25,725 nt of DNA from Saccoglossus kowalevskii (Eukaryota; Hemichordata; Enteropneusta; Harrimaniidae), in assembly GCF_000003605.2 (NCBI RefSeq), contig NW_003156736.1, positions 249,036 through 274,760 on the forward strand, read 5' to 3'. Positions within the stretch are counted from its first letter, which is position 1. Every line of letters begins with the position of its first letter. A program made the translations under genes and the position numbers. Shown here piece by piece: positions 1-12,400 of this stretch. The notes beneath the pieces were generated by a model. That model was not told the origin of the DNA. It ran no database searches and saw nothing but the letters and a program-made list of their open reading frames with translations.

Positions 1-56
1 GGTCCATGATGTATCTGGTACTGTTGGATCAATATCAGTAGCCATACAGTCATTAG
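1..56 (+). CDS. VPS13B: VPS13B probable 3' end of the exon before exon A
   Basis: Frame 2-55 reads VHDVSGTVGSISVAIQSL and then leaves one base, G at 56, before a GTAAG donor at 57. The next exon (486) needs exactly one incoming base, so the phase fits; the joined codon is GAG. The alternating polar/hydrophobic pattern suits a VPS13 beta-strand. The segment is the first unit of a 79 bp tandem array, so it could instead be an intronic copy of an exon end. Going past this donor in frame meets TGA at 65. I did not recognise a specific human counterpart. Confidence 0.5.
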
Positions 57-420
57 GTAAGACGTGAGTTGAATATTCTGATCCATGCTGTGTCCGGTAC
101 TGTTGGATCAATATCAGTAGCCATACAGTCATAAGGTAAGTTGTGTGTTGAATACTCTGGTCCATGCTGTGTCTGGTACTGTTGGATCAATATCAGTAGC
201 CATACAGTCATTAGGTAAGTTGTGTGTTGAATACTCTGATCCATGCTGTGTCTGGTACTGTTGGATCAATATCAGTAGCCATACAGTCATTAGGTAAGTT
301 GTGTGTTGAATACTCTGGTCCATGATGTATCTGGTACTGTTGGATCAATATCAGTAGCCATACAGTCATTAGGTAAGACGCGAGTTGAATATTCTGGTCC
401 ATGCTATGTCCGGTACTGTT
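1..420 (+). repeat. 79 bp tandem array carrying repeated splice donors
   Basis: Five full units and a partial sixth have an exact 79-base period; each contains AGGTAAG, giving donor-like GTs at 57, 136, 215, 294 and 373. Units differ by a few substitutions (for example TTAGG versus TAAGG at the second donor). The sixth unit diverges after 420, before its donor would appear. The unit length is not a multiple of three and units have no convincing acceptor, so the downstream copies are probably intronic. Confidence 0.9.
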
Positions 421-3400
421 ATATTGTTCATAGAATTATTTCATTTGTCATGCCTCATATCCTCTCTATTGTATCTGTTTTATAGAGGACGGTCGTGACA
501 GTACCACACCGTTATTCTATGGACCCATAGACAACACTGGAGTACATACGGTAGACTTCTACAGATCACCATTATCTGTTCCTGCCGCAGATTCAAACTT
601 ACCGGACTATGATAACGATATTTTCACTTTCACCGTCCAGATACCGAAGGATAAAGATGCTGGCGATGGTAAGTATAAGCTCAACGTTCTCTTGACCTTA
701 TTTGTTGAGTGCCAATATTGGTTTTTAAAATACTGTTAATCAGGCAAAAGCGACACAGCAACTTTCAAGATATTGATATCGCTGTAAATAGCATTCATAT
801 TATCAAATATGATTAGTTTTTCATGCAGATGTTTGATTCAAACAAAAATTAATAATTCGAAAATCGAAATTAGCATCAGACATGTTTATAGCTACTGTAG
901 CGTTGAAATAATTTCACAAGGATATTGGTATGGCAGTAAACTTTCTTGTACTTCACAACAAATATAACCGAAAAGACACAGTAACACAGTTCTGTCATCG
1001 TCTGCATACGTTGTCCACACGAGATCTGTTTTTGAGTGCTGAACCACAATCTGTAATCATGTCAGTTCTACAATTAGTAAGATCTCGTAATCAAGACGAA
1101 CCCCATGTGATCAAATTATCAAAGAATTAACATTTCTGTCATCGAAAATGTGTTGACATAAACAAGTGACAATATATTTGTGTGAGTCATTCTGCATTCT
1201 GATAAAAAGCTGTCGTATGTAGTCTTGAAGATCTGGTTGCTTTTAATTCCGGTCTTGAAAGATTGACACTTTCCCTGGACTCTAAATCGTATATTCAGTG
1301 TACAGCGTTTCATGCTTGCTTTTAACTGAGTGTGAAATTTCACAGCTTGTGGTCTATGTTTACTGAGCATCCATGGTACGTCTGTCTGTGTCGATCCAAT
1401 CTTGTATTCGTGGCTGACGTATCAACCGAGCGAGAAGATCATCCCGTTGTTGACCAAGCAAGATAGTATCATAACGTTGACTACCATGTCAACACACGGA
1501 TCTAAATCGCAGGAACAAATACACAACACATCATCACAAGGTCAGTTTAATGGAATATATTGCTTCATTTTATGCAGAATTTGTTAGTGTGATTCTGATT
1601 GTTTTTAATTTACAAACTTAAGTTATTTTGAATCTTTGGTCCTTTCTTATTTGTGTCTAATTGGTTGAGAGTACCACCTAAGTCTCCTATAATTGGTTGA
1701 AAGTACCACCTAAGTCTCCTATTATTGGTTGATAGTACCACCTAAGTTTTCTACTATTGGTTGAAAGTACCACCTAAGTTTTCTACTATTGGTTGAAAGT
1801 ACCACCTAAGTCTCCTATTGTTGGTTGATTGTACCACCTTTGTCTCCTTCTATTGGTTAAAAGTTCCAGCTAAGTCTTCTATAATTGGTTGAAAGTCCCA
1901 CCTTAGTCTCTTATTATTGATTGAAAGTACCACCTAAGACTCTTATTATTGGTTGAAAGTACTACCTATGAAGTCTCTTATTATTGGTTGAAAGTACCGC
2001 CTAAGTCACCTTGTTTTAAAATTCTCCAAAGTCTTCTGTTTGGGTAAAAAAACAACCTCCTAGGCCCTTTGCAATTGTTTGTGAAAACCCCTTAGGTACC
2101 TCAATATTTACATCTTGTGTACTTGCCATGCAGATTCCACTCATTCAAGCAGCTTAAGACTATCAAAGCAATCTGAGAGTCAATCACCATCACAGCCAAC
2201 ACCGTCTCCAACGGAAACCACTCAAGATGCTCTAAAAACTAAGAAAAATAAAGATGGTATGCCTAATATCGTGGAAATCTGGACCATTATAAAACAGTTA
2301 CAAGTCCAGGTATGTGCTTCCTTCACAAAAAAAGGCCAGTCACCTTATTCAGATATTTTTAAAATTCATGTTATTTGTAAAAGTGACCTTTGCACTGCAG
2401 TTTCTAGGACAGAGAAATTTTATCCATAAAAGCACAATCAAATTATATTGTGAAAAAAATAATGATTTAAATTTATTTTGTATTAAGCTGACAGGGTCTG
2501 TCAAAAAATCAAATCCAAAATAACCTTATTAACCCATCATGGTCTTTTCTTTTCTTGAACTCTGAAGGTTGAAATGAATTCGTGTAGCATCTATTTGCCA
2601 TCCAGTCATATGCAGCTCAACACTATGTTGTACAAACACAATATTCCCCAAGCTTTTCATGCCGCTGTGCTTTCGTCGGAATCTCTTTACCCACCGTCTG
2701 CAGTTATCTGTCTTCCTTCTGTGAAAGTGATCAGTGCCGGGCACAAACATATCTCACCGTTACAAGAAATTCCGCTGGATCAATTGGACGTTCCTATCGA
2801 GACAGGTAAGGTTATTTCGGTCATAATTTGCCAGAATTTGAATATATGAGTAGGTCCTATCATGTCACCATAGAAACAAGGTCAGAGTTCAGTTTGTAGT
2901 GGTTCAGAGCATTCTCCTTCCCAAAGTTCCTTGCGGCTAGAACACCGAAAGTATCTCCGCCACCACAAATTTCCGCCTTGTGGTGAAACGCTACAAAACT
3001 TTTACTATGTGTATTCTTGGCGTGTTTTCATTATTATATGGCTTTCGTGTTGATTTATTTCTACAGGTAAACAAGTTTTAAAATATTTTATCGGTAGCTG
3101 ATAATGATTGTTTCGTAAACGCTCTGTAAAGGGTGAAATAGTTATAATTGACAAAAAAAATAATTTTATCATGGAACAATGGTTACTAGGGTGTTACTCG
3201 GTCAATGTAGCTGCCCGTCCTGTCGATTGCCAGGCGACGTAATATAAAGCAAACAAAAGCATTTCGTGGTATTGAAACTAAACGGTCCTTCTGCCACACT
3301 GTTTGTGCTACAGAAGGTAAAAATGAGCTTCTCACTTTGAAAACAAACGGAATCTATAGACAATGCATATGCTTTCGTCGAGTTCGAAAATTGAACACCT

Positions 3401-6400
3401 GCATGGCAATGTTTTGGTCGGTGTCTTTGAAAGTAGTATCACTGTGATGCATCGACCAATCAACAACGAGCATAAGATCGCATGGTGGCAGAGATATATT
3501 CGCAGAAATAGAACTCTGCCCTGGGAGATTAGGTTCAGAGATCAAATTTTTAAAATATTACTGTTCAGGCCTTTGGCTATCCCGTCTAGATTGTGCTGGA
3601 GAACTAGTATCAATATTGGGTCAGAAGTCAAATTGTGATTGGGTCCGAGGTCAAATTGTGATTGGGTCCGAGGTCAAATTGTTATTGGGTCAGAGGTCAA
3701 ATTGTGATTGGGTCAAAGGTCAAATTGTGACAGCACACAGATTGAAAGAAATACTTTTAATTTAGTGAAACAATCGACATTGATATACTGATATGAACTT
3801 TTGGTCAAAGTTGACACCAGTAGTTTTGATAGTATTGAAACAATTGCTGATTTTCCGTTATATTACATGAAAGACGCATACCAACGCTAGCCACAAAAAT
3901 TTAATGATTTGATTTTGAAATTGAAATCCTTTTTTTTTTAAAGCTCACTGTTGAAACATACATCATCAAAATTGATCATCATCAAATGTGTATGCCACAT
4001 TATTAACCATGTAAATGCGGATCATTTGTCCAATCCTTTGCAATGTTTTGACGCTTCTACGACACTACCTTTGTTTCTTCTGTTTTATGTCTGATTTCAC
4101 GCACAATGTGGGACCTCGCAGTGACCAGAAAATGGTCTATTCAACTTAATTTCATGTCAAAATCATTTTATTTTCTTCTTTTCAGGTGGGGATAAATTAC
4201 CATGGTCAATAAGTTTTACAAATTTCAGCTGTTACACAATACTGGATTCCCAGAGGGTGTATTACATGGTAAAACCAATGGGAGTGACTTCTACTTTAGC
4301 TGTTAGCACAGTTGATGGTACCCCCTCTGGGATCAAATCAACATTAGGTCTATGTTTACACGCTGATATGCAAGCTGTAATGCTGAATTGTTCCCATGAG
4401 CAGGTAACTATTGGACGGATCGAATGAAATACAAATTCGCAATTTGTAAATATTTCATTTTTGATGTTTACAAAATGAGGTATTTTACTGTGTGTAACCA
4501 AAATATTAGAGTCTACAGGGACAGGCAACATTGACAAAAATCAAAGGAAATAAAAATATTGTTTCATGCAACGTCGCTTTATGTGTTATACTGTAAAATG
4601 ACTAATTTTCACTGGGTTTAAATTTCACTGATTTACCATTTCAGGCATAATTCAGTGGGTTTTAAATTCACGGTTTCATCATTTAGATAATGTGTTCTAT
4701 GCTAAATTTTTCATATTCACTCGGTTTTAATTTAGCACATTTTCCAGTCAAGCAAAATTGAAACCCAGTGAGTAATTAATCCACATTAAGCAAAATTAAA
4801 ACCCAGTGTGTAATTAATCCACATTAAGCAAAATTAAAACCCAGTGAGTAATTAATCCACATTAAGCAAAATTAAAACCCAGTGAGTAATTAATCCACAT
4901 TAAGCAAAATTAAAACCCAGTGAGTAATTAATCCACATTAAGCAAAATTAAAATTGGTGAGTAATTAATCAACAACATAACAATTTTTTTCAGTAGTTTA
5001 TGTAACCTGAATTTGAAAATATCAAATAGATTAGATGACAGACTAGTTTAGATTTAAATTTTCATATACTGTTGCTAAGATAATTAGGAGCCATTTTGTA
5101 ATCCATTTTTGAAAAGTGTTTCAGATTTTTTTGAAAACCTACTACCCCTGGTACATGTAGTTTATATAAACTGATTATTTTTGTTTTGAAATTTGTTCAT
5201 AAAAAAAACCCATAAAAATCATATTTTGTGATGTTAGAATTATACCTGCTGTAATATGTATGACATAACTTAGAATATTTGAATGTAGTCGTGCACGTCA
5301 ACTTTCAAAAATCACGTTTCAATCATAGAAAAACCACAATTACCTGTCCCTGTGTTCTCTCGTGTCTTTGTTTTAACTCGATTCAGTATACTTTGTGATT
5401 GCTATTCGCCAATTAAAGTTTATTTTAACATTGCAATACATTCTAGGTTAATTTGATATATACGTTAGTAATGACAGCTGTATCCACTGCAAAAAATGTG
5501 TTGACTAAGAAGACGTCCATTCCGTCGCCCCCGTCAAGTATGCAGCCAAGTCCGGGAGTGATAGTTACATCTGGTAAGCAACCAATCAAAACGGTCCAAA
5601 GTACAACTTCTTCCAGCGCTGTCGAGATTGATGCTCCGATTGAGCCAGCATCGGCTGACGAGACTGGGACGTCAACAGGGTTGTCCTGGGAAGAGGATGG
5701 ATGTAAGACCAGTGGGAGGAAGAGTGCAAGGATCTCCCTATGGATGCAATGGACTGTGCCAAAACTCACTGTTAATCTTTATGGAGAAGATTCTAAAATT
5801 GAAAATAGAGGTAAGGAATTGTATTTCAAATTCTATTTAGTTAACAAACAATTACAAATGCTGTGCCTAGTGATACATACTTCTCGTGAATGTCTAACAG
5901 TAATGTAATGTCCAGATAACTTATGGGAGATCGTGGATGAGATCCGCAGGTGCTTGTGGTCAACCGGGTCTGATTATTACCAGGATAATGCATTGACTGA
6001 CGGACAGATGTTTGCACAGCCCTGTCATGTAGATCAAACATATATATGGTTCGTGGCTATGTACAATTAGCTGGGAGAGACATTTTTGTTAGTATTTGTT
6101 CAGATGCATCAAGCATTTTGAATCAAGCGTTTCTGTCATTCTGAATCTGGATTTTAGTCATGCATGGATAGATATTATTCATACTTGGAACTTCATAGAA
6201 CCGTGATTTTGTTTATAAATCAGATTCAATTTGGAAATTTTGTTTTAAAGAATGATGTTCAGGAGATGTATCTCTGATATGCCACAACTATTGCATTCAA
6301 ACTTTTGGGGGAAGGGAGGTTACTAATAACGCAAGTTTCTCAATGTGTCCAAATTTGCTAGTACGACATTGTATAAACGATTGTCTGAAAATGATTGATA

Positions 6401-9400
6401 GGAAAGCTGTTCACAGCATCAATTTTATTCTACATGTGAAATGTATTGATGTCATACATTCATTTCAAGTTATGATTCAAAATGGCTGATCGATTCAGTT
6501 TTGTCTACGATTGCATGATGGGGAATGTGTCAATGACTTTTTTTCATCATGTTTTTTTTTTAAAGAAATCAAGATAATATCTGAGTTGGAAGATTTGAGT
6601 GCGTCCATAGATATCCAAGACGTGTACAGTAAAGTCAAGTGTAAAATTGGAACTCTGAATGTGAATCACTATAACAAAAGGTATCATAATCTTACTTGAT
6701 TTCACCAGTGATTTGTCTTTAACTAACCATTTCACCACCATTTGTAAATGTTGTAATTTTTCGTAAAGTACAAATGTAGTCCTGTGTAACTTCTAATCTA
6801 ATATTTCCATGGAACTAAAGACTAAAGATTGAATGCCAAACACAACTTTTGTTCCCTTTTTTTTTTTTTTTACTTTCGCAGTAATGATGTTTGGAAACCT
6901 GGCGCCTTCAACGGGGTGTTATTCTCGTGTACTGAGAAAATTAACCGTAACACTGGAGTAATGAAGCAACAAACTGAGATGGATTCACCCTCACCATTCA
7001 AGAGTCCGTTTTCTACTGCACCACTAAAGTCGCAAGATAATGCCGGCTTTCTGTCAGTCACTTTCACAAGTGCTCTGTCAAAGTCTGTCAGACAGAAGAT
7101 GTTTGGACTAAAGGGTGAAAAAGGCGCGTCTAAATTCACCAATTACATCAATGAAATTTGTCTGAACATTCAGCCATATGATATTGTATTATGGTGCCCT
7201 ACAATTGTTACAGCACTGGGCATTTTTGTTGTAAACAAAGATGGCAGTCATTCTGTTAAAGGTCAAAAGGTCACAATGGGTCAGAGGTTGAGATCCACAG
7301 ATCACATGTCTGAAATCACTGTCAGCACAAACGAATCTGGTTCGAGGAAGCGATTAAGAACTCGAAAGAGGAAGGAAACTTCTGATTTATTTCCGTTTTC
7401 AACAAGGAATCTTCCCTTGTTGTATGTGAATATGAGTGAATTTAGATTGTTTGTGCCGTCTGGGTCTAAAAAATCGGAAGATTCGTCAAAGAAATGTGAT
7501 TTGGATACCGTGCTGATGCAGGTCAGTTCTGTGAGCCTTGTACCACATGCAGATAACCCACTCTCAAGACTTGTATTAAAGAAAGACATTTACAGGCATG
7601 CAATGCATGCTGGGATCTTACAGCAGCCAGGGTCTGAGGTAGAGGATCGGCAGTATCAATTGGATATCAGTGGGATGAGCCTGTGTGTTGTATCATGGGA
7701 AGAGCTTGTGGGCAGTGAACAAGGTAACAGTATGATGTCGCTGGGTACTGAAGAATTAACCATGGGTCAAAATCCTGCACTTGAATGGAACACTGCATTA
7801 GCAAGGTACAATAATTTGCTCCAGTTAATTTGAAAATTTTCTTTGGAGAGATAAAATTTGGAAAACATTTAAGCTGATCCTTTATTTTCGCTTCAAAAAA
7901 TCTATTTTTTTGCAATTTCCAGATGCATCTTTTTTCAGAATTTCCTGAAATACCAAAGTCAACTATTGTAACATTTTTCAAATTTATGCAAAATAAAAAA
8001 CCTTGATCAAAATATTTCATTTTAAACTAAATGTTTCAAAGAAATTAAAGAAAAATACTGGGACATAAAAATGTACAAAATGATAAATCTTTTTTTTTTG
8101 CAGGAAAAATCAAATTGTACAATTAAAGTTCATTTCTTGTTCTGCAGGAAAAGTCCTCAGGGCATCCGACTGAATCCTGTTGTGTTGGGATTTGATGTGA
8201 GGATTGTAGCAGCACCTGCTGTAATGTGTGATAAACAGACACCAGAGGGCGGTATGCCAGAGGTAAGAAGCCCGTTACGAATATTAACTGTAGGGGGCAG
8301 TATCTAAATTATCAGAACAAATAATGAATTTATAATAATCACATAAGACGTTGCATTGTAATTAAACATGGTCTCACAATAATGTCAACAGAAGTTTAAG
8401 TAAAATGTCATTCAACTATCTTGAAATTTTAGCCACTTTTGACAGGAATTTTTGTTAAATTGTTCCCTGTGGCTATCTGTTTAAAAGTTCTAAAAATTAA
8501 CTTGTGGTTACCAAACTAGTTTTTGAACTATGACCCTCCCTTATGTATTTTAACTATTTTCCTATTCAAAATGACTGCTAAAATTAGTGCTTAAATTATT
8601 GTTCACATGGAAATGAGTTTTTGTACTTAGCCACATCTATCCTCAAAGTTACTCAAAAACCTTTTTTTTAGACTGTCACTGTTTGCGGACATTCATTGGA
8701 AATCAATATGACTACAGACATGGAAGTTTACCTCAGCACGGAACAAGTCCATCTTGCTGAATGCATCGTCAATACGAACATTATGACGATATTGAAATCT
8801 GCAGAAAAACAAACGATTGGTCAAGGTGAGATTGAAAGTAATAAAGTTAGTAATGCCTATGAAGATGGCAAAGCTTCACAAATTGATGACAGTGGAATCG
8901 GCAGCGAAAGTTCAACGGTGTTCCGGATACCGTCAAGTTCTACCAGGAAAGGTAAACGTCAAATGGCACCACAAATGGCAACGTTACATGAACGGAGTGG
9001 GAGATCGGTGTCGTTTACCCCGTTTGATGTGTTATTAACGGCCGGGAAGCTGTCAGTACTGTTGTATTCCATGGAGGAAGTTTCACAGAGTGGCGAAAAC
9101 CAAGAGAATTCATCTGGGAAAATGAAATTCCAGCAAAAGAGTAGTCCGAACAGTAAAAGCACCAGAGGGTGTGAGCTGAAAGCACCCGTGAAGGATAACA
9201 AAAAGTTACCAAGAAAGCTATCTGGTCATGTCGAGAAGACAAGACGCGGGAGTGCTCATATGGATTCGCCATCTTCGGGAAGAGTCGTAAAGCCTTTCCT
9301 GTACACTGTATTCTCACAGCCGCATACAATTTTTTCGATTGAACAAAGGCAGCAACGAGTTGAGCTCTCGTGCTATGATTTCACTGTTCGAGGAGTTGCT

Positions 9401-12400
9401 GCAAATTACCAGAACACAGGTACTGTGATTTATTTTGAAACCATACATCTCATTAGTTCCTGTTCAGCCATAATCTGAAAATATGGTCTCTTGGATTACC
9501 CCTGGACCAATCATGTTCAAACTTGTGTACATGCTTTTCTTCAATGTTCAATTCAAGATAGCCAAGATAAAATGGATGTCATTTTAAATAAAAAAATTCC
9601 TCAAAATCAAGTATTTCTGACCTGGACCTTGTTTTATCTGGACATATTTCGTTCAATCATTAATCGTAATGTGACCTTGATGTTTGAACCTTGAATTCCC
9701 TAATAGTGGCTATTTCGTTTAAACTTTATATGATGCAAGATCAATGGCAGTCATTTCAGTGTGAAAAATGCAGAAAAATCAAGCATTTCTGCCACAAATC
9801 GTGAATTGTGAATGAATAGAATTAATTCGAACTTGGTGCAAAAACCATGGGACTTTAAAACCCAGTTATTTTGTTTTCCATATCAGATTCAAAATGACTC
9901 ATAAATTATTTTTCAGATACTGGTAAAATTTTACCGGATCCATCAGATTATGGTGTGCAATGGTTGGAAACTTGCCAAGGTGAACCAGATCCTAAAACTG
10001 GTATACTGCCCTCACTGTATACACTCACTGTCAATGATTTCATGTTTAAACCAGGTAACTATCATTCTATGCTGAAACTTCCTCAATCTTTCAAAACAAA
10101 CGTAACTCGTAGTGTTTCAGTGTGAAACTGGTTTTCTCTTGAGTTCCATGTCCTTGGCATTGTAAAAATGATTTCAATTTGCTTATTTGGGGGAAAACTT
10201 ACTCTACCGTGTCACCCAGATTGGTGGCTTTACACTATTTGATCATTATGGTGAAACAAACACAATTCATATTCAATCCACACTTTGCAATGACATTGTA
10301 TAACCACCCTGCAATATGCCCTGCCAGTAAATGGGTGAAAAAAAGGTGTTTTGGGTTTGTTTGTTTTATCCATCATCACCTGTCAATAAATATACTACCG
10401 GTAGTCTTGTTTTGAGGGGGATTTTGACAAACAACTATGCAATAAAACACAGTTGTGTAATCGAACACCATTGTATCTGTTTGATGTAACCAAAGCTCTT
10501 CATCTTGAAGAGGAATTCGCCAACTTTTTGAAAATGTTGACTTGATTATGTACTTTGTACCGGATGTGTGGCAAATTTCAGATTAAACCAGCTTTATTAA
10601 AAACTCAGAGATCTAACACTATTCTATTAAAATTCTGTTCAAATGATGACATTTTTTTTGTTTTCTATTTTACCTGAAGCAAATGTCAAATTGAACATTG
10701 CTCGGCCGCTAAAGTTAAATCTAAGCATCACTAAAGTGGACGAAGTAATGGAATTTCTAGGAAAGTTGTCTCCCAAGACGACGGATAATACAATGATGCT
10801 AAAGAAAGATCTGGCATCACCAGATGTTTCACAGCAAGAAACTGAGAAACACGAAACTGCGCCACCAGAGTATGTACCAGGAAATGCAGGGGATGTCAAA
10901 AATGTTAAGACTGGTGCTGGTCGCCGTGACAATGTCTTCCCGATTATCATCCCGATGCCGAGTGCTGACCAGAATTCCACAACTTCACTGTCTGTTGGCT
11001 CCTATAGAAAGAAGAATCTAAGTCGGGCACAAGATGATTCTGTCACTATGGTGGAAATGATACTGGCACAGTTGGATACAGTATTGTTCCAGGCGTGCGA
11101 ATTTGTGGTTGTCGTGGCAACAGTTCCTCATCCAAACTTTCCACATGCTGTGTTTTCTCTGGGGAATATGTCAGGCGAAATGAGTGTGAAGTCAAAGTCA
11201 AATGGTAATTATTGGCATTCATAATTTTAAGCTTTTTACTTCAAAGGTCAACTTCCGTCATCTTTCACAGGATCTATTGGAAATTATGTACATTTGCTCT
11301 AAATTTAACTATTATTATAGAAAATGTTGCAGGAAAAATGCTGTTCAAGGGGTTAACAGTTTCACTAACAGACTTTCTCGCCCAAATTTGTCTGCATTTT
11401 TTCCCTTATGTTCTTCATTATTTCTGGAAATGAACCCTAATTTTGGAGCCAACAGACAAAATTTGAGTTGATTTTCAATTTCTACTGAAAAAAGTTTGCT
11501 ATTTTTGCTCAGTGTTCGGAAGGAAACTGCAGACTATAAACTTTTTGTTAGTTTGTGGTGCAACGGTTAAAAAATCTTTACTCGATTATGAAATGTGTGA
11601 TTACCTGAAACCTTGATAATAAAATCCATCATTTAATATGGTCATATTTTCTAGGTTTGATTGAAAAAGTAAATGCAATGATAAATCTGAATGAAATTGC
11701 TCTGAAAACCTCCCTCCAACATAAAAGCCGTCCACTGATTGGTCCAGTCAACACCACCATGTTACTTGATGCTGATTGGTGTATGCACAGTGGGTCTGAT
11801 GAAAAGTTAAACTTACCAAAGATTGCATTCAATGTTGAATGTGGGCTTATTCAGCTGCAAATAGGACTGGCACAATTCAACTGTATTGAGATGATGATGA
11901 AGCATGTTACAGAGTACTTAGAAAAAAGTCGAAAAATCACCGGGGTAGGGAGAATTTATGTGTTCTTTTTTAAATTACAACAATAAAGTTCAGCCATACT
12001 GTGCATTTTCTCGCACATTAGATGATTGTCCTTGGGATATATTTCTGTATTATGCAAATGTATTGACCCCCTAACTTATCATTAATTGTTTGAAAATTTT
12101 GCTGTGCACTTACTGCCACTTAATTGTTTATATAAATATTATATAGAGTATGTAAATTAGTGTTATTTAATTTTGTCGAGCTAAATAGCATAATTTTCTG
12201 ATATCTACAGGTCTTGATTAAATTTTGGAAAAAAATATGGGTGTGGCCCAATAGGTGATTTTCCATTCAACTGCGAGATCTTGCGAGATGCATGAAAGAC
12301 ACGCGTCGAACGATTTGATTTTGAACTTGAATTTCTTTATTTCGTAGCTCACATTGACCGGCCGATATTCGACAACGGAATATTGCTTACAAATACCCTC

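Larger units (their letters stand above)
2806..4185 (+). other. Intron D/E with repeats, no gene
   Basis: This 1380-base intron contains a small 23 bp tandem repeat (3615-3729) and a dispersed element (3848-4140), listed separately. The overlapping ORFs on both strands at about 3354-3638 have no recognisable protein features. A short inverted pair CCTTCTG/CAGAAGG lies near 3287-3317. Confidence 0.7.

Noticed and set aside
53-402. Overlapping minus-strand ORFs of about 63 aa (53-244, 129-323, 211-402)
   Set aside because: They are readings of the 79 bp repeat and repeat one another; no independent support.
930-1370. ORFs at 930-1130 (+) and 1119-1370 (-) as possible genes
   Set aside because: Short, without family features, and the second overlaps exon B on the wrong strand.
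3354-3638. Overlapping ORFs on both strands as a nested gene
   Set aside because: Neither shows a recognisable domain; the plus-strand ORF runs into the 23 bp repeat.
8104-8147. Extension of exon I to the upstream acceptor
   Set aside because: It adds 44 bases, breaks the frame and has no family match.
10394-10405. Perfect 12-base palindrome ACTACCGGTAGT
   Set aside because: Palindromes of this length are expected by chance in a window this large; no other signal nearby.
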